The position numbers were made by a program, and so were the translations under genes. Below are positions 8,416-17,700 of a stretch of 64,000 nt of DNA, piece by piece; the first letter of the stretch is position 1, and each line of letters opens with the position of its first letter. The stretch covers positions 248,001-312,000 of the forward strand of contig CAKPHC010000001.1 in NCBI GenBank assembly GCA_934155645.1, in the 5' to 3' direction. Under the pieces are notes generated by a model, which saw only the letters and a list, made by a program, of their open reading frames with translations, did no database searches and had not been told where the DNA came from. The DNA comes from an uncultured Bacilli bacterium. GTDB lineage: Bacteria > Bacillota_I > Bacilli_A > RF39 > UBA660.

Positions 8416-9525
8416 ATGGCAGTTTACAAGGATCCTAAACCTACTAAAAATGGTAGAGCTTGGTATTTTAAGTTTAGCTATAAAGATCCATTTGGTGCTA
8501 CTAAGCAGTATAGATTCAAAAGATATTTAACTAAAAAAGAAACATCTGATGCTAAGAGAATATTTTTAGTTACTTCTACTGATAAAGTTGAAAATAACAA
8601 TATGACATTTAAAGATTTATATGATGAATTTAGAATGCATAATGATGAAACAATGAAAGATACTACTAAATATGGTTATGATAATAAAGAAAAATTTATA
8701 GAATGCTTCTTTCCTGTTAAGGTGAAAGATTTTAATATTATGCAGTTTGAACAATGGAAACGAGAAATAAATAAACTTAATATATCCCTTAGATATAAAA
8801 ATGATATTTATAAATTTCTTAAATCTATTTTAAACTTTGGTGTTAAATGGCATAACTTAAACTTTCAAGCAGTATATAATAAAATGACAAAGTTCCAAGA
8901 TCCTAATGAACGTAGAAAAGAAATGTCTTATTATACTTATGATGAGTTTAAAAAGTTTATTTCTTATGAAGAAGACTTAAGATGGAAATGTGTATTTGAA
9001 ATATTATATTACTGTGGATTACGTAAAGGTGAATTAAAAGGCCTTACATGGAAAGATATTTATTTTGATAAAAAAGTATTATCAGTTAACAAACAAATAA
9101 CGCAAAGAAATAACCGTGTTAAGTTTGAATTTTCGGATACTAAGACAAGAGATAGTAGAAGAATAGTACCTATTACTAAAGTCTTGTTAAATGACCTTAA
9201 AATGCTTTATGAGCAGGATAAAAAAGATTACTATGGATTTAATGATGATTTCTTTGTTGTATCTGATGCTAAACCTATAGCTGATTCTAATATATATCTT
9301 AGAAGAACTAAACTTGCTACACTTGCTGGCTTAAAAGTTATTAGGATTCATGATTTTAGACATTCATGTGCATCATTACTTATTAACAATGGCGCTAATG
9401 TTACATTAGTTGCCAAATATTTAGGGCATACAAAAATCGAGGAAACACTAAACACATATTCACATATGTTTAGTACTGCCCTCGACTCTGTTGTTTCTGT
9501 TATAGATAGCTTAGAAGATGACTAA
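8416..9525 (+). CDS. int: Tyrosine recombinase (phage/ICE-type integrase)
   Basis: 369 residues with three expected parts: an N-terminal arm-binding beta domain (AWYFKFSYKDPFGATKQYRF), a SAM-like core-binding helical domain (about 60-160), and the catalytic domain. The catalytic set appears complete: Arg203 (CGLRKGEL), a Lys near 243, His312 and Arg315 (HDFRH), His338 (LGH) and the nucleophile Tyr348 (TYSHM). It would catalyse site-specific integration and excision of the element at 8416-12430. No convincing ribosome site precedes the ATG, and the gene reads into the element from its left side, the reverse of the usual int orientation. It is intact and probably functional. Confidence 0.92.
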   Translation: MAVYKDPKPTKNGRAWYFKFSYKDPFGATKQYRFKRYLTKKETSDAKRIFLVTSTDKVENNNMTFKDLYDEFRMHNDETMKDTTKYGYDNKEKFIECFFPVKVKDFNIMQFEQWKREINKLNISLRYKNDIYKFLKSILNFGVKWHNLNFQAVYNKMTKFQDPNERRKEMSYYTYDEFKKFISYEEDLRWKCVFEILYYCGLRKGELKGLTWKDIYFDKKVLSVNKQITQRNNRVKFEFSDTKTRDSRRIVPITKVLLNDLKMLYEQDKKDYYGFNDDFFVVSDAKPIADSNIYLRRTKLATLAGLKVIRIHDFRHSCASLLINNGANVTLVAKYLGHTKIEETLNTYSHMFSTALDSVVSVIDSLEDD

Positions 9526-9532
9526 GCTTTTT

Positions 9533-9952
9533 TTAATCACATTTATGATATTTTCTAATTAAATCTGCTTCTTTTTTATAGCCTCTTTTTTCTAATTCTT
9601 TAACAAACACTGGCCATGGTGGAATATTACTCATGTATGGTTCGCCTGGGCCATTATATGCTCCACCACTTGGGCCTGTATATAGACCTCCGCCTGGACC
9701 TGTGTATAATCCTCCGCCTGGACCAGTATATAGTCCTCCACCTGGGCCTGTATATAATCCTCCACCCGGTCCTGCGTATAATCCTCCGCCTGGACCTGTG
9801 TATAATCCTCCACCTGGGCCTTTATACATTCCACCACCCGGGCCAGCATAAGCACCTCCGCCTGGACCTGTATATAATCCTCCGCCTGGGCCTTTATACA
9901 TTCCTCCACCTGGACCTTTATAATTATTTCTAGGCCACTTATTAATTTCCAT
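9533..9952 (-). CDS. Gly-Pro-Tyr octapeptide-repeat protein of unknown function
   Basis: 139 residues. A short head ([10 protein letters not shown]) precedes eleven tandem octapeptides GPGGG-[LMA]-Y-[TKAN] (residues about 13-103). A conserved-looking tail follows with [18 protein letters not shown] and a charged end. I favour ATG at 9952 because AGGAGG lies 9 bp upstream inside the end of the Fic gene; the earlier ATG at 9970 overlaps that site. The 11-bp overlap with the Fic gene indicates translational coupling and joint function. Similar GPGGGLY-repeat proteins occur as hypothetical proteins in bacterial mobile regions (recollection). A repeated, Pro/Gly/Tyr-rich chain may form a regular beta scaffold; role unknown. 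Confidence 0.75.
   Translation of the reverse strand: MEINKWPRNNYKGPGGGMYKGPGGGLYTGPGGGAYAGPGGGMYKGPGGGLYTGPGGGLYAGPGGGLYTGPGGGLYTGPGGGLYTGPGGGLYTGPSGGAYNGPGEPYMSNIPPWPVFVKELEKRGYKKEADLIRKYHKCD
9644..9916 (-). repeat. Tandem 24-bp coding repeats (eleven units)
   Basis: Eleven 24-bp units encode GPGGG-x-Y-x and vary mainly at the sixth and eighth residues (L/M/A; T/K/A/N). The units are in frame, differ at third codon positions and keep the protein frame open, so this is a protein repeat under selection. Such arrays can change copy number by slippage or recombination. Confidence 0.9.
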
Positions 9953-11348
9953 TAACTTCAGCCTCCTCATTTATTTCTTCTTCGTCTATTTCATCAACAA
10001 ATAAATATCTATGCAATTCAATCATTGTATGAATTATTCTTTTTTCAATAAACATAATAAATGGAACTGGATCTTCTTCCAAATCTATTTTTGATAATGC
10101 ATCATAGTATTCTTTTCTACATTTTTGATCAATATAAATTGGTGGTATTTTCTTCTTACTCAAAAGCCAATTCATTATAGCTCTTGATATACGTCCATTA
10201 CCATCTCTAAACGGATGAATTACAATAAATTTATATGCAAAATATGCAACTTGTTCAATATACTTTCCTATTTCATATTGATCTATATTTTTCATAAAAA
10301 ACTGTAATTCTTTATCAAGTTCATTAATTCTATCATTTATTTCATAATATGGAACTGGTTGTATAGTTCCTCTTTTTAATAATGCTGTACCATCTCTAAA
10401 TTTTCCATTATCATCAGGATATGGAACATATTTAAATAATAATGAATGTAATTGACCACAATTTCTTAATGAAATGTCATCTTTTGTATTTATTACATAT
10501 TGTTGCAATTCCAAATTACCAAGTGTCATCACTATTTCTTCTCTATCATTTTCAAAAAATTGACTATCAACACCATTAAAATTTAAATCTGCTAATATAT
10601 AGTTTAGTTGTTTTCTATCAATTACAACACCTTCAAGTTTATTATCATTATAAATATAATTTTGTAAAAACTTTTGCCCAGAATATTTATTAATATCAGC
10701 CATTACAAAGCTCATTGAACTTACAACATTAGATAATAATGTGCTATCAATTTTGTTTTCTATTAGTTCTTGCCTTTTTGCTGATACGCCATATTCTCTC
10801 ATTCTTTGCCTTAATGATTCAGAAGATATATCACCATCTATTAAGTTTAGCCCATAAGCAATTCTATTCAAGCAAGAATAAAAACTGACGCCAAAATATT
10901 CAGCTATAATTGTAATACTGTCAAAATCAATAAATCCATCCTTGTTTTTATATTGTTCACATACAAGTTTTAATTCATCAGTAGGCATAAGCAAATAACC
11001 TGCAAAGTCATTTGCATATTTTTCAATTTTTTTATTTGACTTCTTTAAACATTCTATATAATCAGTTGTTCCTATTTCTTTGTTCAAATCTTTTATAAAG
11101 TGACAGTATTCATGAGCCGCAGTAAATCTTTGCCTTTGCCAACCGTTATTTGAATTAATTCCTACAATCGTACAATTATCTTCATCATTAATGATAATAC
11201 CATCTAAGTTTTCAAAATCTTTTAATACAACATATATACCAGCATCGTGGAGGATTTTAAATGGATCTATTGGAAAAGTTAATTCGCCACTTTTTCTTAA
11301 TTTTTCTAATTCATTTTTTGCTAATTCTTCTGGTGTCATATTAGTCAT
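9942..11348 (-). CDS. ImmA/IrrE metallopeptidase-Fic domain fusion protein
   Basis: 468 residues with two recognisable halves. The N-terminal half is an ImmA/IrrE (M78-like) peptidase: [12 protein letters not shown] gives the zinc motif HEYCH at 79-83, and [15 protein letters not shown] (about 108-122) supplies the third ligand region. The C-terminal half carries the Fic signature HPFRDGNGR at 378-386, the AMP-transfer active site. A KLEG segment at 237-240 resembles the (S/T)xxxE(G/N) autoinhibitory motif, although the Ser/Thr is replaced. ImmA/IrrE proteins typically cleave or inactivate an XRE-type repressor; Fic enzymes modify proteins with AMP. The gene overlaps the XRE gene by 8 bp and the repeat-protein gene by 11 bp, forming one operon. 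Domain calls are strong; the combined mechanism is inferred. Confidence 0.88.
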   Translation of the reverse strand: MTNMTPEELAKNELEKLRKSGELTFPIDPFKILHDAGIYVVLKDFENLDGIIINDEDNCTIVGINSNNGWQRQRFTAAHEYCHFIKDLNKEIGTTDYIECLKKSNKKIEKYANDFAGYLLMPTDELKLVCEQYKNKDGFIDFDSITIIAEYFGVSFYSCLNRIAYGLNLIDGDISSESLRQRMREYGVSAKRQELIENKIDSTLLSNVVSSMSFVMADINKYSGQKFLQNYIYNDNKLEGVVIDRKQLNYILADLNFNGVDSQFFENDREEIVMTLGNLELQQYVINTKDDISLRNCGQLHSLLFKYVPYPDDNGKFRDGTALLKRGTIQPVPYYEINDRINELDKELQFFMKNIDQYEIGKYIEQVAYFAYKFIVIHPFRDGNGRISRAIMNWLLSKKKIPPIYIDQKCRKEYYDALSKIDLEEDPVPFIMFIEKRIIHTMIELHRYLFVDEIDEEEINEEAEVNGN

Positions 11349-11682
11349 CCTTATTTTGTGACTTTAAAATATTTTTATATTCGATTAAACTAATAATCTC
11401 TTTTTTATCCTTTTCACTTAATTCATTAAAACCCCTTGCAAAAACAACATCACTACTATTTATAGTATGTTCTTCCATAGTTAATTCATCCATGCTTATA
11501 TTATATAATTTTGAAAAATTCATTAATTCTTGTAAATCAATTTTGCGATCCCCTTTTTCAATTCTTAATATCGCATCTCTACCTACACTTAATATTTCAG
11601 CGACTTGTTCTTGTGTAAGTCCCATATATTTTCTTAGTTTTCTTAGTCTTTCTCCTATTTTTTTATAATTTAACTCCTTCAT
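11341..11682 (-). CDS. XRE-family transcriptional repressor
   Basis: 113 residues. An N-terminal helix-turn-helix of the Cro/CI type (KKIGERLRKLRKYMGLTQEQ, then VAEILSVGRDAILRIEKGDR) is followed by an acidic C-terminal tail. I chose ATG at 11682 since GGGGTGATG sits correctly before it; upstream ATGs at 11724 and 11709 lie within or before the promoter -10 box. It overlaps the ImmA/IrrE-Fic gene, the arrangement of ImmR-ImmA pairs on integrative elements, where the protease removes the repressor. A perfect palindrome over its own -35 box suggests autorepression. Confidence 0.88.
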   Translation of the reverse strand: MKELNYKKIGERLRKLRKYMGLTQEQVAEILSVGRDAILRIEKGDRKIDLQELMNFSKLYNISMDELTMEEHTINSSDVVFARGFNELSEKDKKEIISLIEYKNILKSQNKDD

Positions 11683-11713
11683 ATACATCACCCCAACGTA
11701 TAAATTCATTATT

Positions 11714-11749
11714 ATTATATGCAAAAAATGTTGAAAAAGTCAACATTTT
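11714..11749 (-). promoter_or_regulatory. Promoter with palindromic operator for the XRE-Fic operon
   Basis: Minus-strand TTGACT (11738-11743), an 18-bp spacer and TATAAT (11714-11719). The -35 box lies inside a perfect 10-bp inverted repeat, AAAATGTTGA-5 nt-TCAACATTTT (11725-11749). A dimeric repressor bound there would cover the -35 box, so the downstream XRE protein is the obvious candidate ligand. Confidence 0.75.
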
Positions 11750-11787
11750 ATTAAATTTTTTTTTATACAGATGTAAATTTTTTACTA

Positions 11788-11982
11788 TTATTTTTTTACT
11801 TTTATAGATAAGTCTTCATAATCTTTTTCATTGCCAAGTCTTTTTAAATATTCTTTTCCACCATCAACAGCAACAGCACCACAAGAACATCTTTTTAGAT
11901 CATTAGTACTTTTTGATTCTATGACATCTCCACATTTTTTACATTTTATTTTATTACTTTTTATTTCTTCTTTCTTTTCCAT
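11788..11982 (-). CDS. Small zinc-ribbon protein (DUF7695-like)
   Basis: 64 residues with two cysteine pairs, CKKCG (about residue 14) and CSCG (about residue 32), forming a probable zinc ribbon. A conserved-looking tail GGKEYLKRLGNEKDYEDLS follows. It resembles the small DUF7695-type proteins common on phages and integrative elements (recollection). GAGGAGATG is placed well before the ATG. It stands upstream of the XRE-Fic operon, which has its own promoter. Function unknown. Confidence 0.65.
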   Translation of the reverse strand: MEKKEEIKSNKIKCKKCGDVIESKSTNDLKRCSCGAVAVDGGKEYLKRLGNEKDYEDLSIKVKK

Positions 11983-12097
11983 AAGTCATCTCCTCATAAT
12001 GTATTATATCATGATCTTATACCAATTATATCCTACCGTTTGCGGAATAATAGCAATACAATCATACAGATAAAATCCATATTGTCCGTATCACTGT

Positions 12098-12147
12098 AAA
12101 AAAAATCCATTGAAGATTTTTGCCGTTTACGTCACTTTTCTTCAATG
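12098..12147 (-). terminator. Stem-loop with T-run in the gap between the element and recG
   Basis: Minus-strand CATTGAAGA pairs with TCTTCAATG around a 22-nt loop and is followed by GATTTTTTTT. It would stop transcription entering the element from recG. The 445-bp stretch 11983-12427 holds this, two direct repeats, the recG terminator and a dyad, and no gene that I can support. Confidence 0.5.
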
Positions 12148-12170
12148 AACTATTTTAAAACTCAATTTTT

Positions 12171-12191
12171 TTGTACCTAAATTGTACCTAA
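12171..12191. repeat. Paired 10-bp direct repeats, possible integrase arm sites
   Basis: TTGTACCTAA occurs twice (12171-12180 and 12182-12191) with an 11-bp period, one DNA turn apart. Short phased direct repeats near the end of an integrated element are typical arm-type binding sites of tyrosine recombinases. I found no matching core duplication beside the integrase gene, so the role is inferred. Confidence 0.35.
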
Positions 12192-12240
12192 AATTATTTT
12201 ACCAATACTGATACCTCACAAACACTTATAAAATGGGCAC

Positions 12241-12269
12241 AAAAAATGAGAGCACGGTTAAATGCTCTC
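12241..12269 (-). terminator. Intrinsic terminator downstream of recG
   Basis: Minus-strand GAGAGCA pairs with TGCTCTC around an 8-nt loop and is followed by ATTTTTTG. It lies about 160 bp beyond the recG stop codon, giving recG a long 3' untranslated region. Confidence 0.65.
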
Positions 12270-12324
12270 TTCAGGGGGTTTTGGTTGAATTCACACTCAC
12301 ATTATATAACCGTAAGTGTGGTTC

Positions 12325-12348
12325 ATGCACGATGTTATCATCATGCAT
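12325..12348. repeat. Imperfect 10-bp inverted repeat beyond the recG stop
   Basis: ATGCACGATG (12325-12334) and CATCATGCAT (12339-12348) form a dyad with a 4-bp centre and one mismatch. The size and symmetry resemble a recombinase core site or an operator. With the TTGTACCTAA repeats it may mark the right end of the integrated element. This is inference. Confidence 0.3.
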
Positions 12349-12427
12349 CTTAATAATAATATGTACTCATCTAAAAGTCAATTAAATTGGAAAAAATTTA
12401 CTTTCGTTTTTTTCTTATTTACACTTT

Positions 12428-14422
12428 TTAACTTCTTTGAATTGAGTTTATCAAAATCTGTTTCAATTTATCATTATCACTATCTTTATCTTTTAAATAC
12501 TCCATTGAATCTTTCTTAGCCTGTACTAAAATCTTATAATCAGAACGTAAATTTGCTATTTTAAAACACATATCACCACTTTGCTTAGTACCAAACAAAT
12601 CTCCAGAACCACGTAGTTTAAAATCTTCTTCACTAATGACAAATCCGTCATGAGTATTCTTCATAATCTCTAATCTTTTCGTATCACTATCACTAATTAA
12701 AATACACTTAGATTCAATTTTATTTCTACCAACACGTCCTCTTAACTGATGTAGTGTTGATAATCCAAACCTATTAGCATCAAAAATAACAATCATAGTA
12801 GCATTAGGAACATCTACACCTACCTCGATAACAGTAGTACTTATTAAAATATTAATATCATTTTGTTTAAACTCACTCATTATAAGTTCTTTAGCTTCTG
12901 GTTTCATTTTTCCATGAACAATGTCAATTTTATACTTACTTCCAAAAGCAAGATTCATCTTATCTCTTAAATTAGTAACTGTTGTTAAATCAGTATTTTC
13001 ACTTTCTTCAATTAAAGGTGCGATAACATATATCTGATGATTATTCTGAAGTTCATTATACATAAGTTCCAAAACTTCTTTCATTTCAGACTCTTTCTTT
13101 ACATATGTCTTAACCGGTATTCTTCCTTTAGGCATTTCCTTAATAATAGAAACATCCATATCACCATAAATAGTTAAAGCATAAGTTCTAGGAATAGGTG
13201 TAGCACTCATATAAAGAACATCTAGTTTAACACCCTTATTCTTTAGATTAGCTCTTTGATTTACTCCAAATCTATGTTGCTCATCAGTAACAACTAAACC
13301 TAGATTTGCATATTCAACTTCCTCTTGTATTAAAGCATGTGTCCCAATAATAATATCCACATTACCATTTTTTAAATCATCATATATTAACTTTTTATCT
13401 TTTTTATTAACAGAACCTGTTAATAATTCTACCTTTACCCCAGTATCTTTTAAAAGTTCCTTTATATTATTATAATGTTGTGTTGCTAAAATCTCAGTTG
13501 GTGCCATTAAAGCACTTTGATAACCACATAAACTATTGTAGTACATTGCTAATATTGCAACAATTGTCTTACCAGAACCCACATCACCTTGAAGCAATCT
13601 ATTCATTCGCTTTGAACTATTCATATCATCTATTACTTCTTTTAAGGCGTTATTTTGGTCTTTAGTTAGTTCAAAAGGAAGACTCTTAATTAATTTCTCT
13701 ACATCTTCATAATTGCCTTCTCTTTTAATACCTTCTTGATGTTTCTCATGGTCTAATTTTAAATAATTAATTTTAAACATAAATTGAAATAATTCCTCAT
13801 ACTTCAACCTAATCGTTGCTTCCTTTAATTTTTCAAAACTAGGTGGATTATGGACAATATTAAGTGCAGTTTTTTTATTAGAAAAATTATACAAATCCAT
13901 ATACTTTTTTGGAATATAATCAGTAATTTCATTACCATACTTTAAAAGTGCATTATTAATATAACTACTTAAACTTTTAATATTTAAACCACTAGTAGTA
14001 TGGTATACAGCTTCAATTTTTTCTTCTTTAGAAAGACTACCAAATCTTATATCCGAAGCATTTAAAATATTCTTTTGTCTATCGTACTTACCAATTACAA
14101 TAACACTGGTACCTATACCTAAATTAGGCTTTAAAAAAGCACGATTAAATATTGAAACACCTACCACTCCATTTGGCATAGCAAGTCTAAAATTTAGTTT
14201 ATTTACTCCTCCTCTAAATCTAACAACTAGAGGAATACTTTCTACTTTTCCATCTAAAATAACTCTGTCCTCATCAGTTACTGTCGATAAGTCACTTCTG
14301 CGTAAAACATCATATCTAAAAGGATAATGTTCTACTAAATCATCTACTGTAAATATATTCAATTTATTAAGTAAAGAGGTGGTTTTAGGCCCTATTCCTT
14401 TTAACTCATTTAAACTAATCAT
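12428..14422 (-). CDS. recG: ATP-dependent DNA helicase RecG
   Basis: 664 residues, the usual RecG length. A wedge/OB domain (about 55-150) precedes the helicase core with Walker A GDVGSGKT (near 278), the DEQH box (DEQHRFG), SATPIPRT, and motif VI region QLRGRVGR. The C-terminal part includes the GSGDLFGTKQSG segment typical of RecG. It reverses stalled forks and processes recombination intermediates. It is a monocistronic gene on the minus strand beside the integrated element. The start ATG at 14422 is preceded by GGAAGTGGTGC. Very secure call. Confidence 0.97.
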   Translation of the reverse strand: MISLNELKGIGPKTTSLLNKLNIFTVDDLVEHYPFRYDVLRRSDLSTVTDEDRVILDGKVESIPLVVRFRGGVNKLNFRLAMPNGVVGVSIFNRAFLKPNLGIGTSVIVIGKYDRQKNILNASDIRFGSLSKEEKIEAVYHTTSGLNIKSLSSYINNALLKYGNEITDYIPKKYMDLYNFSNKKTALNIVHNPPSFEKLKEATIRLKYEELFQFMFKINYLKLDHEKHQEGIKREGNYEDVEKLIKSLPFELTKDQNNALKEVIDDMNSSKRMNRLLQGDVGSGKTIVAILAMYYNSLCGYQSALMAPTEILATQHYNNIKELLKDTGVKVELLTGSVNKKDKKLIYDDLKNGNVDIIIGTHALIQEEVEYANLGLVVTDEQHRFGVNQRANLKNKGVKLDVLYMSATPIPRTYALTIYGDMDVSIIKEMPKGRIPVKTYVKKESEMKEVLELMYNELQNNHQIYVIAPLIEESENTDLTTVTNLRDKMNLAFGSKYKIDIVHGKMKPEAKELIMSEFKQNDINILISTTVIEVGVDVPNATMIVIFDANRFGLSTLHQLRGRVGRNKIESKCILISDSDTKRLEIMKNTHDGFVISEEDFKLRGSGDLFGTKQSGDMCFKIANLRSDYKILVQAKKDSMEYLKDKDSDNDKLKQILINSIQRS

Positions 14423-14509
14423 AGCACCACTTCCTTGGGAGCTATTATATCACAAAAAGGACATAAATTAAACTGTTTTTCCAATTATATAAGTTTTTTA
14501 AAAAAATGA

Positions 14510-14538
14510 TTGACAAACACACCTCTTTCGATTATTAT
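14510..14538 (+). promoter_or_regulatory. Near-consensus promoter driving a noncoding transcript
   Basis: TTGACA (14510-14515), a 17-bp spacer and TATTAT (14533-14538). No plus-strand gene follows; the transcript would be only about 100 nt, ending at a strong intrinsic terminator. It is divergent from recG. Confidence 0.75.
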
Positions 14539-14544
14539 AGAAAT

Positions 14545-14647
14545 CACCAATTCGAAATTGGCGAATTGGTCGCTAGTATCACACTAGCCAACCCCTTTTT
14601 ATTCTTTTTTATGAGGTTGTTCTCAGGGGGACAACCTCTATTTTTTT
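14545..14647 (+). ncRNA. Candidate three-hairpin small RNA
   Basis: From the expected start near 14545, the RNA folds into hairpin 1 (CCAATTCG 14547-14554 with CGAATTGG 14562-14569) and hairpin 2 (GCTAGT 14572-14577 with ACTAGC 14583-14588). A single-stranded AACCCCTTTTT follows, then a terminator hairpin (GAGGTTGT 14613-14620 with ACAACCTC 14631-14638) and a T-run. A strong promoter, strong hairpins, an exposed C-rich patch and no open frame are the usual layout of a trans-acting small RNA that pairs with G-rich ribosome sites. It matches no family that I recognise. Confidence 0.55.
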
Positions 14648-14654
14648 ACACAAA

Positions 14655-14710
14655 TTAAAACTGAGTTTAATGAAACTATCCCTAAAGATAATTCCATAAC
14701 TCAGTTTTTT
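14655..14710. terminator. Terminator of the PFOR gene
   Basis: AACTGAGT (14659-14666) pairs with ACTCAGTT (14699-14706). An inner stem ACTATC/GATAAT nests in the loop, and T-rich sequence occurs on both strands. It lies at the PFOR stop codon and can serve both directions. Confidence 0.6.
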
Positions 14711-17700
14711 TATTTATTATTTTCACTTAATCCTTTATAAAACTCATATCTTTCCATAGCGTCTTTCATGTTTTCATTAAGTAGTTCATCTAGCTTTGCT
14801 GGATTAGTTCTACCAAGAGTTCGATATCTATTTTCTCCTAGTAAGAATTCTTTGTACTTATCAAAATCAGATTTACTATCTAAAAAGAATTTTTTATTAT
14901 CAGGATTATACCTAAAGATTGGGAAATAACCTGATTGAGTTGCTTTTTTCTCTTCATCTATGCTATTAGACATTCCTTTTAAAATTCCTTGTGCAATACA
15001 TGGAGCATATGCAATAACAATAGATGGTCCATTATAATTTTTAGCTTCTGTTAAAGCATTAATTGCTTGTTGCATATTAGCACCAAGAGAAATAGTTGCA
15101 ACATATACATGTGGATAAGATAAAGCAATTCTAGCTAAATCTTTTTTAGCATTTTCTTTACCTCTACTTGCAAATTTAGCCACACTTCCTTTAGGACTAG
15201 ATTTTGAAGCTTGACCTCCTGTATTTGAGTATACTTCCGTGTCAAGAACTAAAATATTAACATTTTCATGAGTAGATAAAACATGGTCTAAACCACCGAA
15301 ACCGATATCATAAGCCCAGCCATCTCCACCTATTATCCAGAAAGACTTAGCTTTAATAAATTCCTTCATAGCTATTAAATCAAAGATTTTACTGTTTTCA
15401 ACAACCTCATATAACAAACAACTAGATTGATAATCCATTCTTTTATAATAACTAGCATAAATTTCTTTATCGCGTTCAGGAATTAACGCCACATTTTTCT
15501 CAATTATACTTCTTATTTTATCTTTTCTTATATGGTCTGCAACAGCCATTCCCATACCGAATTCGGCGTTATCTTCAAACAAAGAACTAGCCCAAGGAAC
15601 ATTATATGCAGTTCCTGGAACATTTCCTCCATAAATAGAGGAACATCCAGTTGCATTAGCAATTACTAATTCATTGCCAAACAATTGTGTTAACAATTTT
15701 AAATAAGGAGTTTCCCCACAGCCAGCACAAGCTCCCGGAAATTCAATTTTAGGGTTAACGAATTGACTTCCTTTTATAGTAGAAACATTTAAAGGTTTCT
15801 TTTCTTTTACTTCATTGAATAAATATTTATATTTTTCAATATTACTATTAGTTTTAGCTTCTTCAGTATTAACCATAGTAAGAGCCTTATTTCCTTTTTT
15901 ACCAGGACATATATTACTGCACAATCCACATCCTGTACAATCTGAAATACTAATACCTACAGTATACTTTAAATCATCATTTATTGCAGAATCCAACAAG
16001 TCTTTTTTAACACCATTGGGTGCATTTTCAACCTCATCTTTGTTTAACAAGAAAGGCCTTATAACGGCATGTGGACATACCATTGAACACATATTACACA
16101 TAATACAATTATCTTTGTTATAACAAGGTACTCTTTCGCTAATATCTCTTTTTTCTAGTTTTGCCATACCACCTTCAAAGGTACCATCAGCATATTGTAT
16201 TAAGTCACTTACTTTTAACTTGTTTCCCTCTTTAGCCTCAATCATTTCAAAGATACTCTTAGCTTTGTTAATTTCTCTTTTTTCTTCTATTTCTGAAGTA
16301 TTAACAAGTTCTAAACTTTCAAGCGCTCTGTTAATTGCTAAAACATTTTTAACAATTACATCTTCACCCTTATTAGTAAATAGCACCTTTAAAGATTCTT
16401 TTATCTTAGAAATAGCAAAAGCAAAAGGAATAATCATACTAATCTTAAATATAACTGTTTCAATAATTGTATTAATTTTACCTGATAATCCTACCTCATC
16501 AGCAATCTTATTAGCATTAACAATATATAATTTAATATTTCTATTCTTAATAATATTTTTATCATGAGTACTGATAATATCTAAAACTTCTTCTTTTGAT
16601 TTATTGGTATTGAGTAAAAATATACCATTTTCCACAATATTATCTAACATATGCATCTTTTTTAAATAAATATCTTTAGTACAAACCACTAAATTAGGTT
16701 TTTCAACATAATAAGTTGCTCTAATTGGATTTTTATCGAATCTTAGATGAGAAATAGTTACTCCACCAGATTTTTTAGAATCATATTCAAAATAGCCTTG
16801 AACATAAACCTTCGCATTATCACCAGTAACTTTAATTAAATCCTTAGAAGCACTAACCATTCCATCTGATCCAAACCCATATATTAACATCTCATAATCA
16901 CATGGCTTAATATCAATTGCAACATCGTCTAAACTTAATTTTGTAACATCATCAACTATTCCTATAGTAAATCCATTAAAAGAATCTTCTCTATCAAGAA
17001 AATCATATACTGCTTTTATTTGATAAGGAGTAGTATTTTTGCTTGATAATCCATACCTACCACCAATTACTTTTATAGAAGAATCATATTTACTAATCAC
17101 ATTTACAACGTCCAAATACAATGGTTCTGCACTACCAGATTCTTTAGTACGATCAAGTACTGCAATAGAATTAACTGTTTTAGGTAGCACTTTTAATAAA
17201 TAATCAGCACTAAATGGACGATATAAATGGACTTCTATTAATCCAACTTTTTCACCATTAGATATCATTGTATCAATTGTTTGCTTAATAGTCTCACAAA
17301 CAGATCCCATAGCTACAATAACCTTTGTAGCATCTTTAGCACCATAATAGTTAAAAGGTTTATAATCCTTACCCGTCAATTTATTAATTTTCTTCATATA
17401 GCCATTTACTATATCCGGTAATTCATCGTAATACTTGTTTCTAGACTCCGTTATTTGAAAATATATATCATCATTTTGATTAGTACCTTTAGTAACAGCA
17501 TTATTACTAATTGCTCTAGATTTAAACTCATCTAATTTCTTTTGATCTATTAACTTTTTTACCTCATCCATATCTAATAATTGAATTTTCTGTAATTCAT
17601 GGCTCGTTCTAAATCCATCAAAGAAGTTAACAAAAGGAACACTTCCCTTAATAGTCGATAAATAACTAACAGCCGTTAAATCATGTGCTTGTTGCACAGA

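Noticed and set aside
9644..9916. CRISPR array
   Set aside because: Units are directly adjacent, in frame and have no unique spacers; no cas genes are present.
9616..9933. Long open frames on both strands over the GPGGG repeat region
   Set aside because: A 24-bp repeat keeps all frames open. Only the minus-strand frame with GPGGGLYT has a ribosome site and a non-repeated tail.
12316..12519. A plus-strand frame beyond recG
   Set aside because: It overlaps the 3' end of recG, is low-complexity and has no ribosome site.
14541..14600. A tRNA-like fold or riboswitch between recG and PFOR
   Set aside because: No T-arm sequence, no CCA, and no gene follows on the plus strand, so a small RNA fits better.
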